Positions 7,206 to 16,222 are shown, counted from the first letter of the stretch. The stretch is DNA of 64,000 bases from Collinsella sp. zg1085 (GCF_018889955.1 NZ_CP076545.1:248001-312000); one strand, 5' to 3'. The notes: generated by a model from the sequence alone, not told the origin. Numbers and translations are program-made.

Positions 7206-10084
7206 TAAGTCGTCGAACAACTGAGCTTTTCTTGCTGATAGCTGCTGCATTTCCTGTTGTGTTGCTCTCAGCAATGTATGTCATAACCACAGGTGGAGAG
7301 ATTAGTTTTGAAACGCTCGGTGTGCCGATTGGCCTGTTTGCTGCGTTTGCAGCAGCACACCTTGCGGTTCGGTTTTTTGCCCCAGGTGCTGACCCTGCAA
7401 TTTTGCCCATTGTTTTCACGCTTTCTGGAATAGGCATTACCTTTGTTACCCGTCTTAAACCTGGTCTTGCGATTGCTCAGCTGGTAATTCTGTTTGTTGC
7501 TATCGCATTGATGGTTGGCACGCTTGCGCTGGTTAAAAACCTCGACATGGTTAAACGCTATAAATATAGCTTTGGTGCGGGTGGCATCTTATTGTTGGTC
7601 TTGCCAATGTTTATTGGTACTGAAATCTATGGCTCCAAACTTTGGATTTCTATTCCAGGCGTTGGCACCATACAGCCCGGTGAGCTTGCAAAGGTTCTCA
7701 TTGTTCTCTTTTTGGCGGGTTATCTTGCAGAAAACCGTGAGCTCTTATCCATTTCAAACCGCAGTATCTTAGGCATTAAAATTCCGCGCATTAAGCTGCT
7801 TGCCCCGCTCATGGTGGTATGGGGTATCTGCATGTTAGTGGTAGTTTTTGAAAAAGACTTAGGCAGCGCGTTGCTGTTTTATACCATCTTCCTTGTCATG
7901 CTCTATGTAGCTACTGGGCGCGTGGCATATATCATCATCGGTATGTTTCTGTTGATTGTTGGAGCCTTGGGCGCATACCATTTCTTGGGGCACGTGCAAA
8001 TTCGCTTTAATACCTGGCTTAACCCCTTTGCCGATGCACAAAACACCGGCTACCAGCTGGTACAGTCACTTTATTCGCTCGCAGACGGTGGTCTTGTTGG
8101 TGTGGGAATTGGCAAGGGCTTAAGCACGCTCATTCCTGTTGTTGAATCAGACTTTATCTTCTCAGCTATTGCTGAGGAAACCGGTCTTTTGGGCGGCGCA
8201 GCAATTTTGTTGTTGTATATGCTTTTTGCAGTGCGTGGGCTTACAACGGCAGCGCGTGCAAAGTCTGACCTTGCTGCATTTATTGCATCTGGTTTAACGG
8301 CTGCCATCTCATTTCAGGCTTTCTTGATTGTGGGCGGTGTAACACGCCTTATTCCCTTAACCGGTGTTACCTTGCCGTTTATGAGCCAAGGCGGCTCATC
8401 ACTGCTTGCGAGTTTTATTATTGTGGCGCTGCTTTTACGCGCTGGCGATGAAGCAACAGGTCGTGAGGCAGAGCTCACGGGAACCGGCGTTATTGCTGCA
8501 AGTTCTGCTGCTGATGCGCAGGGGCTCTCAGCCATTGGTACGCGCATCTTTGGGGGACGTGAACGTGCAGTTGCAGCAGGTCCTGTGCGCGTGGGCTCGC
8601 GTATGCACAAGCGACTTCTTGATACTCCTGAGTCAGGGGTACTTGGACGCGTTGCCTTGGCTAATCGTCTAACCCGTCAAGTTTTGTTGTTTACTGTGCT
8701 TTTTGCCCTGCTTATTGGCAATCTTACCTATGTCATGGTTATCAAGGCCGCCGATTATCAAGCCATGGCTGGCAATAATCACACCATCTTAAAAGCAGCT
8801 TATGTTAAGCGCGGCTCTATTATTACTTCTGATGGAGTGACGCTTGCTGAGTCAGTTCAGCAGGAGGATGGTACCTATATGCGTACACATCCCAACGGAA
8901 ACCTTGCTGCTATGGCGGTAGGGTACTACTCAACGCGCTTTGGGTCAGCTGGAATCGAGGCTTCGCAAAACGAAACACTTACCGGCGCGAAAGATTATTC
9001 AAGCTGGCAAAATGCTATCAACTCACTTGCTGGTGCTACACAGCCCGGTAATTCGGTAAAGCTTACCATTGATTCTAGGATTCAAGCTGCTGCTGAGCGC
9101 ATTCTTGAAGGCTATTCGGGGGCCATTGTGGTGCTTGACCCTCAAACAGGTGCTGTACTTGCTTGGGCAAGCGCGCCAACGTATAACAACGATGATATTG
9201 CAAACTCGCTTGCCGACGCTGAGGCAGGGGGCAATACCTCGTTGTTTGACCGAGCTACTAAGGCTTTGTATACCCCCGGTTCAACCTATAAGGTAATCAC
9301 GCTCGCAGCGGCTCTCGATAGCGGGCATGCTAACCTTGACACGCAATACGATGCACCGGGTAGTATGGAAATTGGTGGCGCAGACGTTACCAATATCCGT
9401 TCGTCTGATTATGGACGCATTACCCTTCGCAAAGCCTTTGCCTATTCTGCAAATACGGTTTTTGGTCAGGCAGCAACCGAAGTTGGAGCAGATACGCTCG
9501 TACAATATTCTCGCGCCTTTGGGTATGGGCAAGAGCTTGGAACTGACTTCTCGGTTACGCCATCTATCATGCCTGACCCTAATCAGATGAGCACGTGGGA
9601 GCTGGCATGGGCAGGTGCCGGACAGCCCGTTGGACAAGGTCATACGCCCGGTCCGCAAACAACGGTTCTGCAAAATGCAGTTATGGCTGCCGCTATTGCA
9701 CATGACGGTATTGTCATGAGTCCTTTTGTGGTGTCTCAAACTCTCTCGCCTGAGGGTACGGTGATAAAGACCACACAGCCGCGGACACTTGGACAAGCTC
9801 TAAGTGCCGAGTCGGCTGCGCAGGTTAGAGAAGGCATGCTTGCTGTTGTTGAAGAGGGTTCGGGTTCTGATGCTGCCGTTCATGGCGTGCATGTTGCCGG
9901 AAAAACCGGCACGGCAGAAACCTCTTCAACTAACGTCAACTCTGCCTTTGTGGGCTTTGCCCCTGCCGAACAACCTACCCTGGCCGTTTCGGTCATGGTT
10001 GAAAACTACGATAAACATGGTGTCTCAGCGGCAGCACTCGCATCCCGTGTTATTGCTGCTGCGCTTGAGGCTCAGGGACTGTAA
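7202..10084 (+). CDS. RodA/FtsW glycosyltransferase fused to class B penicillin-binding transpeptidase
   Basis: One 960-residue frame joins two activities normally made by adjacent genes rodA and pbpA. Residues about 5-420 are a polytopic SEDS (FtsW/RodA/SpoVE) domain, which polymerises lipid II; signature stretches include GELAKVL and EKDLGSALL. A linker of about 80 residues and a new TM helix (about 497-517) lead to the periplasmic PBP. The transpeptidase motifs are complete: STYK with the nucleophile at about S694, SAN at about S749, and KTGTAE with K901. It starts 4 bases inside the phosphatase gene and ends 12 bases before pknB. The frame is continuous with no sign of a lost stop at the junction. 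The fused protein forces a 1:1 SEDS-bPBP pair. Confidence 0.93.
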   Translation: MISRRTTELFLLIAAAFPVVLLSAMYVITTGGEISFETLGVPIGLFAAFAAAHLAVRFFAPGADPAILPIVFTLSGIGITFVTRLKPGLAIAQLVILFVAIALMVGTLALVKNLDMVKRYKYSFGAGGILLLVLPMFIGTEIYGSKLWISIPGVGTIQPGELAKVLIVLFLAGYLAENRELLSISNRSILGIKIPRIKLLAPLMVVWGICMLVVVFEKDLGSALLFYTIFLVMLYVATGRVAYIIIGMFLLIVGALGAYHFLGHVQIRFNTWLNPFADAQNTGYQLVQSLYSLADGGLVGVGIGKGLSTLIPVVESDFIFSAIAEETGLLGGAAILLLYMLFAVRGLTTAARAKSDLAAFIASGLTAAISFQAFLIVGGVTRLIPLTGVTLPFMSQGGSSLLASFIIVALLLRAGDEATGREAELTGTGVIAASSAADAQGLSAIGTRIFGGRERAVAAGPVRVGSRMHKRLLDTPESGVLGRVALANRLTRQVLLFTVLFALLIGNLTYVMVIKAADYQAMAGNNHTILKAAYVKRGSIITSDGVTLAESVQQEDGTYMRTHPNGNLAAMAVGYYSTRFGSAGIEASQNETLTGAKDYSSWQNAINSLAGATQPGNSVKLTIDSRIQAAAERILEGYSGAIVVLDPQTGAVLAWASAPTYNNDDIANSLADAEAGGNTSLFDRATKALYTPGSTYKVITLAAALDSGHANLDTQYDAPGSMEIGGADVTNIRSSDYGRITLRKAFAYSANTVFGQAATEVGADTLVQYSRAFGYGQELGTDFSVTPSIMPDPNQMSTWELAWAGAGQPVGQGHTPGPQTTVLQNAVMAAAIAHDGIVMSPFVVSQTLSPEGTVIKTTQPRTLGQALSAESAAQVREGMLAVVEEGSGSDAAVHGVHVAGKTGTAETSSTNVNSAFVGFAPAEQPTLAVSVMVENYDKHGVSAAALASRVIAAALEAQGL

Positions 10085-10096
10085 GGAGCATAGACG

Positions 10097-12007
10097 ATGA
10101 CAGATCAGCACCTACTCGGGGGCCGTTATCTGCTAAAAGAGCGCGTGGGCGCAGGCGGTATGGCATCTGTGTATCGCGCGCAAGACCAAACGCTTGACCG
10201 CACGGTCGCCGTAAAAATTATGCTTCCCCAATATGCTGGCGATGCAACTTTTGCCGCTCGATTTAAGCAAGAGGCTAAGGCGGCAGCTGGTCTTTCAAGT
10301 CCCTACATTGTAGGTGTCTACGACTGGGGAAAAGATGGCGATACCTACTATATCGTCATGGAATACCTGCGCGGAACCGACCTTAAAAGTGGCGTTCGGA
10401 GTCATGGGGCGCTTGACCCACAAAAGGTTGCGCAAATTGGTTCGCAGATTTGTAGTGCATTATCAGTAGCACATCGTCATGAAATTATTCATCGTGACAT
10501 TAAGCCGCAAAATATTATGGTGCTTGCCGACGGCAACATTAAGGTCATGGACTTTGGTATTGCTCGCGCTAAGAATAGTCATCTCACACAAGATAACAAT
10601 GTGTTGGGTACCGCACATTACGTTTCTCCTGAACAAACACGCGGTCAAGAGCTCGACGTTACCTCAGATATTTACTCGCTTGGCGTGGTGATGTATGAAT
10701 GCGTGACGGGCAAGGTTCCATTTGATGGCGATGATGCTATTTCGGTTGCGTTGAAACAGGTAAATGAGTTGCCAACGCCGCCTAGTCAAGTCAATCCACG
10801 TGTAGACATCCAGCTTGAGCGTATTATCTTGAAGTGCATGGAAAAAGACCCGGCTAAGCGCTTCCAATCAGCAGATGAGCTGCGCGAGGTGCTGAATGCC
10901 TATATTGCTGGTCGCGTGATAGATATTGCAGAGCCGACGCGCGTTATTGAGCCACGTGCTGCAACCACAACTATTATGGGTCAGCAAACACAGCAAATTA
11001 TTCGTCCAAGCGTTGCTGATAGCACAGTTCAGCGCAAAAATATTGCCCCGACTTCTTACTATACCGATGACAATGACGAACCTGCAGGTATGGGTAAGGG
11101 CAAGGTGGTAGCAGCTGTTATTGGCGTGCTTGCGGTAATCGGAATTGCTATTGCGATTGCCTTGAGTTTTATGGGCGGCAATGCGCAGGTATCAATCCCC
11201 AATGTTATGGGCATGACTGAAGAAAAAGCGACCGAAGCACTTGAAGGTGTAGGTCTTGTTGCAAGCGTTGAGCAGCAATATTCAAGCGAAGAAGATAAGG
11301 GAACAGTTATCGAACAAACGCCCAAGGGCGGCGCTACCGCAAATAAGGGTTCAAAGGTGACCATAGTAGTGTCGCAAGGTGCTGAGCCGGTTAAATCGGT
11401 CAAGGTTCCCAGTCTTAATGGGCTGACAGCCGAAGCCGCTGATCAGGCACTTGTTGCAGCAGGATTAAAAGGCCGCATGATTGAAGAAGTTAACGATGAG
11501 GTAGAAGCCGGTACGGTTTTTTGGCAGGGTGTCGATGCTGGTTCAAAGGTTGATGAAGGCAGCGAAATTGAATACAAGGTTGCCAAGCAGTCCGAGGCAG
11601 TAAGCGTTCCTGGGGTTTTGGGCAAGAGCTTTAGTGAAGCGTCAAATACCTTGTCAGAGGCTGGTTTTGAGGTTGTTGACGGCGGTTCTGAATATTCCAA
11701 CATCTATGTTGCAGGGCAAGTTATGAAGCAAAGTGTTACGGGAACCGCGCGTAAAGGCACGGCAGTTGAGCTTGTTGTTTCCAAAGGACCACAAGACACC
11801 AGCATTGATGTTGACCAGATTGGTTTGCGCGGCATGAGCCAAGCAGATGCCGAGAGTGCGCTTGCCGAGGCGGGTTTGCGATATGACAGTACGCGCACGC
11901 ATACCAGTAGCACAGTGCCACGCGGGCAGGTTATTAGCTATTCACCTGGCGGAAAGCAGAAGCAGGGGACGACGATTTTCCTTACCATCTCAACAGGGGA
12001 TGAGTAG
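10097..12007 (+). CDS. pknB: PASTA-domain Ser/Thr protein kinase PknB
   Basis: Transmembrane kinase that senses cell-wall precursors. The kinase domain (about 8-270) has GAGGMASVY, VAVKIM, HRDIKPQN (H132-D134), DFG and GTAHYVSPEQ. A Thr-rich juxtamembrane stretch follows, then a TM helix at about 336-358 and four extracellular PASTA repeats (about 365-636). PASTA repeats bind muropeptides or lipid II in related kinases. The start has an AAGGAG site. As last gene of the cluster it fits the mycobacterial arrangement, where PknB phosphorylates the FHA and wall proteins and PstP reverses this. Unlike HLD in the first kinase, this one has a canonical HRD loop. Confidence 0.95.
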   Translation: MTDQHLLGGRYLLKERVGAGGMASVYRAQDQTLDRTVAVKIMLPQYAGDATFAARFKQEAKAAAGLSSPYIVGVYDWGKDGDTYYIVMEYLRGTDLKSGVRSHGALDPQKVAQIGSQICSALSVAHRHEIIHRDIKPQNIMVLADGNIKVMDFGIARAKNSHLTQDNNVLGTAHYVSPEQTRGQELDVTSDIYSLGVVMYECVTGKVPFDGDDAISVALKQVNELPTPPSQVNPRVDIQLERIILKCMEKDPAKRFQSADELREVLNAYIAGRVIDIAEPTRVIEPRAATTTIMGQQTQQIIRPSVADSTVQRKNIAPTSYYTDDNDEPAGMGKGKVVAAVIGVLAVIGIAIAIALSFMGGNAQVSIPNVMGMTEEKATEALEGVGLVASVEQQYSSEEDKGTVIEQTPKGGATANKGSKVTIVVSQGAEPVKSVKVPSLNGLTAEAADQALVAAGLKGRMIEEVNDEVEAGTVFWQGVDAGSKVDEGSEIEYKVAKQSEAVSVPGVLGKSFSEASNTLSEAGFEVVDGGSEYSNIYVAGQVMKQSVTGTARKGTAVELVVSKGPQDTSIDVDQIGLRGMSQADAESALAEAGLRYDSTRTHTSSTVPRGQVISYSPGGKQKQGTTIFLTISTGDE

Positions 12008-12100
12008 GCTTACGTTACCAGAAGGAAGTTGAGGCTAAGAAAGCTTGTTGGGTGGCAGAGTCTTTTCGCTTTGTCAGTTTGACGAGTGAATTGCAGGCGT

Positions 12101-12170
12101 ATGGGGTGGCATAGTCTTTTCACGGGAACTGCGCTTCGCGAAAGTTCCCTTAGAAAAGCTATGCCACCAT
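12101..12170. repeat. 70-bp imperfect inverted repeat (hairpin)
   Basis: Left arm 12101-12130 (contains GGTGGCATAGTCTTTTC and GGGAACT) and right arm 12142-12170 (AGTTCCC and GCTATGCCACC) pair over about 27 positions with few mismatches, around a GCGCTTCGCG tip. A partial copy of the left arm, GGGTGGCAGAGTCTTTTC, lies 54 bp upstream at 12050. It could terminate the kinase operon, but it is long for a terminator and lacks a clean T-run, so a small palindromic mobile repeat is also possible. Confidence 0.7.
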
Positions 12171-12444
12171 TATGCTGTAGCTCAGCTATTCCAAGTTCAC
12201 AGGTCAGTTTGCTCTCACTTTGCAGACAGCTTTTCATTGCATCTCAACAGAACGAATGATTGCATTCTACGAACGTGCTTCGCAGAATTCTCCGAACGCA
12301 ATACCTTGGTCTTACGTCTGTCTTTCGTGCTTTCTAAAATATCAAATCAAGAAAAGAGTAGTTCACAAACACTTTTCCTGAAAAAGCAGCTCATTTCTCT
12401 CCTGTGCGGACAGATTTCAAAACACCACCAACTTGGAATAGCAG

Positions 12445-12610
12445 TTTTGACAGAAATGGGCAATGTGGCAGTAAAACCTGACAAAAAGGGGCAATCTGGC
12501 AATAAACCCCCTATGGAACGAAAGCCTGCACCTCATTTACCTGCAGGTTTACAAAATAATGAATAACCCACGGGGGTTCTACACTGCCAAATTGCCCGTT
12601 TCTGTCAAAA
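12445..12610. mobile_element. 166-bp MITE-like element with 28-bp terminal inverted repeats
   Basis: The left end at 12445-12472 (TTTTGACAGAAATGGGCAAT...) and the reverse complement of 12583-12610 agree at 26 of 28 positions. A third, diverged copy in direct orientation starts at 12479 (TGACAAAAAGGGGCAAT). Nothing inside codes for a transposase. Size and ends fit a non-autonomous transposable element or an internally deleted IS. I see no clear target-site duplication and do not recognise the IS family. Confidence 0.6.
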
Positions 12611-12823
12611 GAGGGTTGGGCTGGTAGTACCAGTCATAGAAAACCGCGTACCGAAAAACTTAACTTCTGAGTGTTCGTAGCTCAACTTCCAGCATAAGTC
12701 GCAGCTGAAACTTCAGCAAACGTACTTAACTTGACGCCGCACACTACCCTCAACCTGTGCATCGACGAAAACAAATGTACCTGAGAATCAAACAACATCT
12801 CTGACCTGTGCTTTGGCAAAAGT

Positions 12824-12870
12824 GACTAATTTGACGCAAAAATCTGTCATTTTGACTAATTTGGCGTAAA
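12824..12870. repeat. Spaced direct repeat resembling an IS end
   Basis: GACTAATTTGACGCAAA at 12824-12840 recurs as GACTAATTTGGCGTAAA at 12854-12870, 30 bp apart with two differences, separated by CTGTCATTTT-like sequence. Tandem copies of this type are common at transposon ends where transposase binds. A related CTTAACTTGACGCC word is at about 12725. No complete element can be delimited. Confidence 0.4.
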
Positions 12871-13354
12871 GCGACAGCTGTAGTTTTACTCGTAGCTAAT
12901 CTACCTGCAGTTTTGCTAACTAAATACTAACCCGCTGGGTTATAGAGAGTACTTTTTCGTCATTTTTGCCAAAACGACAGGTGTAACTTATCGATACAGT
13001 AAGAGCGCCAGTATCTGAGGCAGTGCAATAGTGTTGCTATTGCCTTCTGCGATGTAATGTTGGTGCGTTATTTCAACGTGCGGCGGCTCACTATTGGTGT
13101 GCTACGGTAATGTTTCGACTGAATGGGAGGCTGCAGGAATTCGTGGAGCAAACAGTGTTCCTACGAAATTGCAAAAACGTAGAGGTTCTGGAAGTTAATC
13201 AATCTAGTGTACGGTTTTTCAGTCATACCCTGAGTATAGGGGGTCTGTACAAACAACTTTTTCGGCGTTTCCGCAGGAAAGACGCTTTACTTTACTAGAG
13301 TGTACTTGACCCTAGTCAAGAAATTCGTACACTAGGTCCATTTGCTCTGTAATC

Positions 13355-13612
13355 GAGGGCTCACGTGTGAGAAATGCTACTTCTTGCGAGAGGCAAGTGC
13401 CAAAAATGCTACTTGTATATGGATTCACATGTAAGAATTCTGCTAGTTGAGGGGGTTTCGCGTCAGGAATGCTGCCTGTTGAGATGGTTTCACGCCAGAA
13501 CCACTGCCCGTAAAAGAACCCAGACGCCAGAAATGATGCCCACTGGAGGACTCAAGCGTCAAAACCACTTCCCATTGAAGACCTTAGGCGCAAGAAATAC
13601 ATCGCGAAGCCG
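13355..13612. repeat. Degenerate tandem array, about eight 32-bp units
   Basis: Units share a core of the type TCACGTCAGAAATGCT followed by GCCCGTTGAG. The anchor ATGCTAC or its variants fall near 13374, 13406, 13440, 13470, 13502, 13534, 13566 and 13598, that is every 29-34 bases with 32 the usual step. There is no repeat/spacer alternation, so it is not a CRISPR array. Neighbouring units differ at many positions, so the array is old. Function unknown. Confidence 0.65.
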
Positions 13613-13808
13613 CATATTTCCAAAGACCCGCTCAGCTCTTGCTTGATAGCCGTACCGCCACAAGCGCCATAAACAGCAAAAGCTAAATCTCCGCCTGCGC
13701 GTCCAACCGCAATCCACTCCGTATAGAGCACAAGCGCAGCCTTCTTTTTATTCCCATGCATATCGTGCTATAGTATGGCAACCCAATTCAGGAGGATGCA
13801 GCACCGGT

Positions 13809-13961
13809 ATGCCCGACACAAGTGACAGTTCCAGGCCCATAGTGGCCATTTCTGTTACCCATTTTGCTGGTGAGCATATGTATGCGCGGTCGTTGGCGCG
13901 CGCCAAGAGGGACTATACCTTAGAACTCCATATGATTTTTAATATGACCTGGGAGGTTTGA
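13809..13961 (+). CDS. Small ORF, 50 residues, upstream of CNNM-type gene
   Basis: ATG at 13809 opens a 50-codon frame (MPDTSDSSRPIVAISVTHFA...) ending 10 bases before the next gene. A strong AGGAGG lies at 13790-13795, 13 bases upstream, which is rather far; an ATG directly after it (13796) is in another frame. A TATAGT -10-like box sits near 13770. The product has no TM segment and I do not recognise it. It could be a leader peptide coupling translation to the downstream gene, whose own ribosome site GGGAGG lies inside this frame, or chance. Confidence 0.35.
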   Translation: MPDTSDSSRPIVAISVTHFAGEHMYARSLARAKRDYTLELHMIFNMTWEV

Positions 13962-13971
13962 GTACGTCTGT

Positions 13972-15366
13972 ATGGACATATTCATTGCAATTTCGGTAAC
14001 TCTATTGTTAACCCTGCTCAATGGTTACTTTTCAATGAGTGAGATGGCTCTCACAACTGCCAAGCGAACAACGCTTGAGCAAGACGTTGAAGAAGGTGAT
14101 GTTCGAGCTGCTATTGCGCTTGAGCTCGCCAGCAATTCAACAGATTTTTTGGCAACCATTCAGGTGGCTATTACGCTAGTAGGGTTTTTCTCGGCAACGG
14201 TTTCGTCAAGCACACTTTCGCAGCCTCTTGCTGCATGGCTTTCAAGCTTTGACATTGAGGTACTTACGTCCGCGGCTCCGTTTGCTGCGCCTATTTTCAT
14301 TACATTAGTAGTTTCGTTTTTATCCATCGTTATTGGTGAGCTGGTGCCCAAGCGCATCGGCCTTGCCGACGCAACGAGTACAGCAAAGTCAGTAGCAGGC
14401 ACTATTGCAACGTTTCGCCGACTTGCGCGCCCACTTGTCTGGCTTACCCAGGCAAGTGCAAATGGTCTATCAGCGTTGTTTGGCATTAAGAGTGCCGATG
14501 ACCGCCAAAACATTTCTGAAGAGGAAATTAAATACATTATTAGCGAGCAGGATAGCTTGCTTGAAGAGGAGAAACGCATTATCCATGAGGTCTTTGACCT
14601 AGGGGATGCAGTGGCACGTGAGGTGATGATTCCACGCGTCGATGTCACCATGGTGGCAGATGATATGCCGGTGGTTGATGTGCTTGACCTTATGCTGTCT
14701 ACCGGCTTTAGTCGGTTGCCAATCTATCACGATGATACCGACCAAATTGTAGGAATTGCCCACATCAAGGACTTAGTTAAGCTCACGCGCGACGCCGCGC
14801 ACAACCACGAACCCGTTGGTCGGCATATCCGCGATGCCATGTTTGTGCCGGATACCAAAGATATCCTGCCGCTTTTATCCGAGATGCAAACAGCGCATGA
14901 ACAAATCGTGGTGGTTGTTGATGAGTATGGTGGCACGGCAGGGATTATTACTATTGAAGACATCGTTGAAGAAATTGTTGGTGAGATTGAAGACGAGTTT
15001 GACCCTGATAATAAGTACCTCACGCGTCTTTCCCGACGTGAATGGCTCGTTGATGGCCGCCTAAGCTGCGATGATGCCATCGATTTAGGTTGGCCGCTTG
15101 AAGAAAGTGATGACTTTGAAACAATTGCCGGCTGGATTTTAGAGCTCTCAGATTCTGTCCCTGACCCAGGAGAGATATTTGTGGTTGAGGGCTATAAATT
15201 CAAAGTTCAGTCTATGCGGGGTCAGCGTATTTCGCTGATTCGCGTGACAGCTCCCGAAGATATGGCGCTTCGAGAGCCTGCTGCCAACGATGCAGGTAGT
15301 GATGGTATCATCAAAGCCAGCGTATCTGCGTCTGTTGATGAGGCAGCCGCTTCGCCACGTGCCTGA
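13972..15366 (+). CDS. CNNM/CorC (HlyC)-type membrane protein with CBS pair
   Basis: 464 residues with the architecture of the DUF21-CBS-CorC_HlyC family, often named hemolysin but now linked to divalent cation (Mg2+/Co2+) export. Residues 1 to about 190 are the DUF21 domain with hydrophobic helices and the segment IGELVPKRIGLA. Two CBS domains lie at about 205-325 (REVMIPRVDV; VVVVDEYGGTAGIITIEDI). A CorC/HlyC C-terminal domain (about 345-425) and a short acidic/Ala tail follow. Ribosome site GGGAGG is 15 bases upstream. The magnesium genes at 20-23 kb make a metal-homeostasis role plausible; the substrate is inference. Confidence 0.9.
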   Translation: MDIFIAISVTLLLTLLNGYFSMSEMALTTAKRTTLEQDVEEGDVRAAIALELASNSTDFLATIQVAITLVGFFSATVSSSTLSQPLAAWLSSFDIEVLTSAAPFAAPIFITLVVSFLSIVIGELVPKRIGLADATSTAKSVAGTIATFRRLARPLVWLTQASANGLSALFGIKSADDRQNISEEEIKYIISEQDSLLEEEKRIIHEVFDLGDAVAREVMIPRVDVTMVADDMPVVDVLDLMLSTGFSRLPIYHDDTDQIVGIAHIKDLVKLTRDAAHNHEPVGRHIRDAMFVPDTKDILPLLSEMQTAHEQIVVVVDEYGGTAGIITIEDIVEEIVGEIEDEFDPDNKYLTRLSRREWLVDGRLSCDDAIDLGWPLEESDDFETIAGWILELSDSVPDPGEIFVVEGYKFKVQSMRGQRISLIRVTAPEDMALREPAANDAGSDGIIKASVSASVDEAAASPRA

Positions 15367-15385
15367 GCAAACCGAAAGGATGACC

Positions 15386-16132
15386 ATGGCTGGATTGTTT
15401 AACATCATGAAGATTTCCATTGGGCCGCGTAAACTAACAGCCCGTGTACTTATAAATCCTGGTATGCCTACGCGCACTTCTGAAGACATTGAGGCCACGG
15501 CGCGCGTTTACTATTTGGCACCAGCTATTGCAGAGCACAGCTGCCTAGGCGATACCGGCGAACACTTTCAGGACTGCATGGCTGATACCGAGCTTGCCCA
15601 TCTACTTGAACACCTGAGCGTTGAGCTCATGAACCAAACAGGTCTTGCTGGTCAGGTGGTATCGGGGCGCACCAGCCCAGTGGTTGCAGATGAGCGTCTC
15701 TTTGACATTGGCCTTTCGTGCCCCGACGATGTGCTAACGGTGGGGGCACTATCATCGGCGGTGTTCATGATGGAGTGGGCATTTCTTCATGGCGAGGCTC
15801 CTGCTCCTGATGTTCCAAAGACAGTTGAAGCGTTAACAAATCTTGTGCGGAGCCTGCGCGGTGAGAATTCATCCGATACGTCATCTGATACTGATGAGGC
15901 ACAAAGCGAACGTGAATCAAATGAACCGGTACAAGATGAATCAGCTGCACAGACTGATGGAACAAGTGTGGCACAGCTTGAAGACGCGCATATGGCTGGG
16001 CTTGCAGCTGCAGAGTATGATGAGCAAGCACTTGATGCCGCAGAGCCGGTAGTTGCACAGCTTGATGAACAAGCGCTTGACGCTGCAGTACCTGCAACAC
16101 CGGAATTTCATGACGGGGAAGAAAACCTATAG
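15386..16132 (+). CDS. Protein with cyanophycin-synthetase N-terminal-like domain
   Basis: Start chosen at ATG 15386, six bases after AAAGG; ATG at 15380 is in frame and possible. Residues 1 to about 155 resemble the N-terminal domain of cyanophycin synthetases (ARVLINPGMPTRTSEDIEAT; the HLLEHLSVELMNQTG helix), but there is no ATP-grasp or ligase domain, so it cannot make cyanophycin alone. The rest is acidic and low in complexity with a twofold near-repeat around DEQALDAA. It follows the CNNM gene by 19 bases and so is probably cotranscribed. The domain match is from memory of the family and moderately secure; the role is unknown. Confidence 0.6.
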   Translation: MAGLFNIMKISIGPRKLTARVLINPGMPTRTSEDIEATARVYYLAPAIAEHSCLGDTGEHFQDCMADTELAHLLEHLSVELMNQTGLAGQVVSGRTSPVVADERLFDIGLSCPDDVLTVGALSSAVFMMEWAFLHGEAPAPDVPKTVEALTNLVRSLRGENSSDTSSDTDEAQSERESNEPVQDESAAQTDGTSVAQLEDAHMAGLAAAEYDEQALDAAEPVVAQLDEQALDAAVPATPEFHDGEENL

Positions 16133-16177
16133 GAGGCGCGGAAGCTACGTCTTGCGTCGCGATTTTTGAACAGCGGG

Positions 16178-16183
16178 TATAAT
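16178..16183 (+). promoter_or_regulatory. Promoter -10 box before YtxH gene
   Basis: A perfect TATAAT stands 39 bases before the YtxH start, inside an otherwise empty 90-bp gap. A matching -35 is less clear: TTGCGT at 16153-16158 would leave a 19-base spacer. Confidence 0.5.
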
Positions 16184-16222
16184 GAATACTCCATCGTTGA
16201 TGTCTTGCATAGGAGGACACTT

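Larger units (their letters stand above)
12008..13808. other. Gene-poor 1.8-kb interval with decayed repeats
   Basis: No reading frame here has a good ribosome site plus protein-like composition. The interval holds a 70-bp imperfect hairpin just after pknB, a 166-bp element with inverted ends, a 30-bp spaced direct repeat, nested inverted repeats around 13295-13335 (GTGTAC/GTACAC outside, CTTGAC/GTCAAG inside) and a degenerate 32-bp tandem array. A minus-strand frame at 13552-13761 begins MHGNKKKAALVLYTEW but lacks a ribosome site and runs into the tandem array; it could be a gene remnant. Overall this looks like a graveyard of small mobile elements between two operons. Confidence 0.6.

Noticed and set aside
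12237-12566. 109-codon plus-strand gene
   Set aside because: It runs through the left end of the MITE-like element, has no ribosome site and no protein-like pattern.
13355-13612. CRISPR array
   Set aside because: The period is about 32 bases with no alternating unique spacers, and units diverge gradually. No cas genes are present in the window.
13552-13761. Minus-strand gene of 69 codons
   Set aside because: It begins with protein-like sequence but lacks a ribosome site and its second half is translated tandem repeat.
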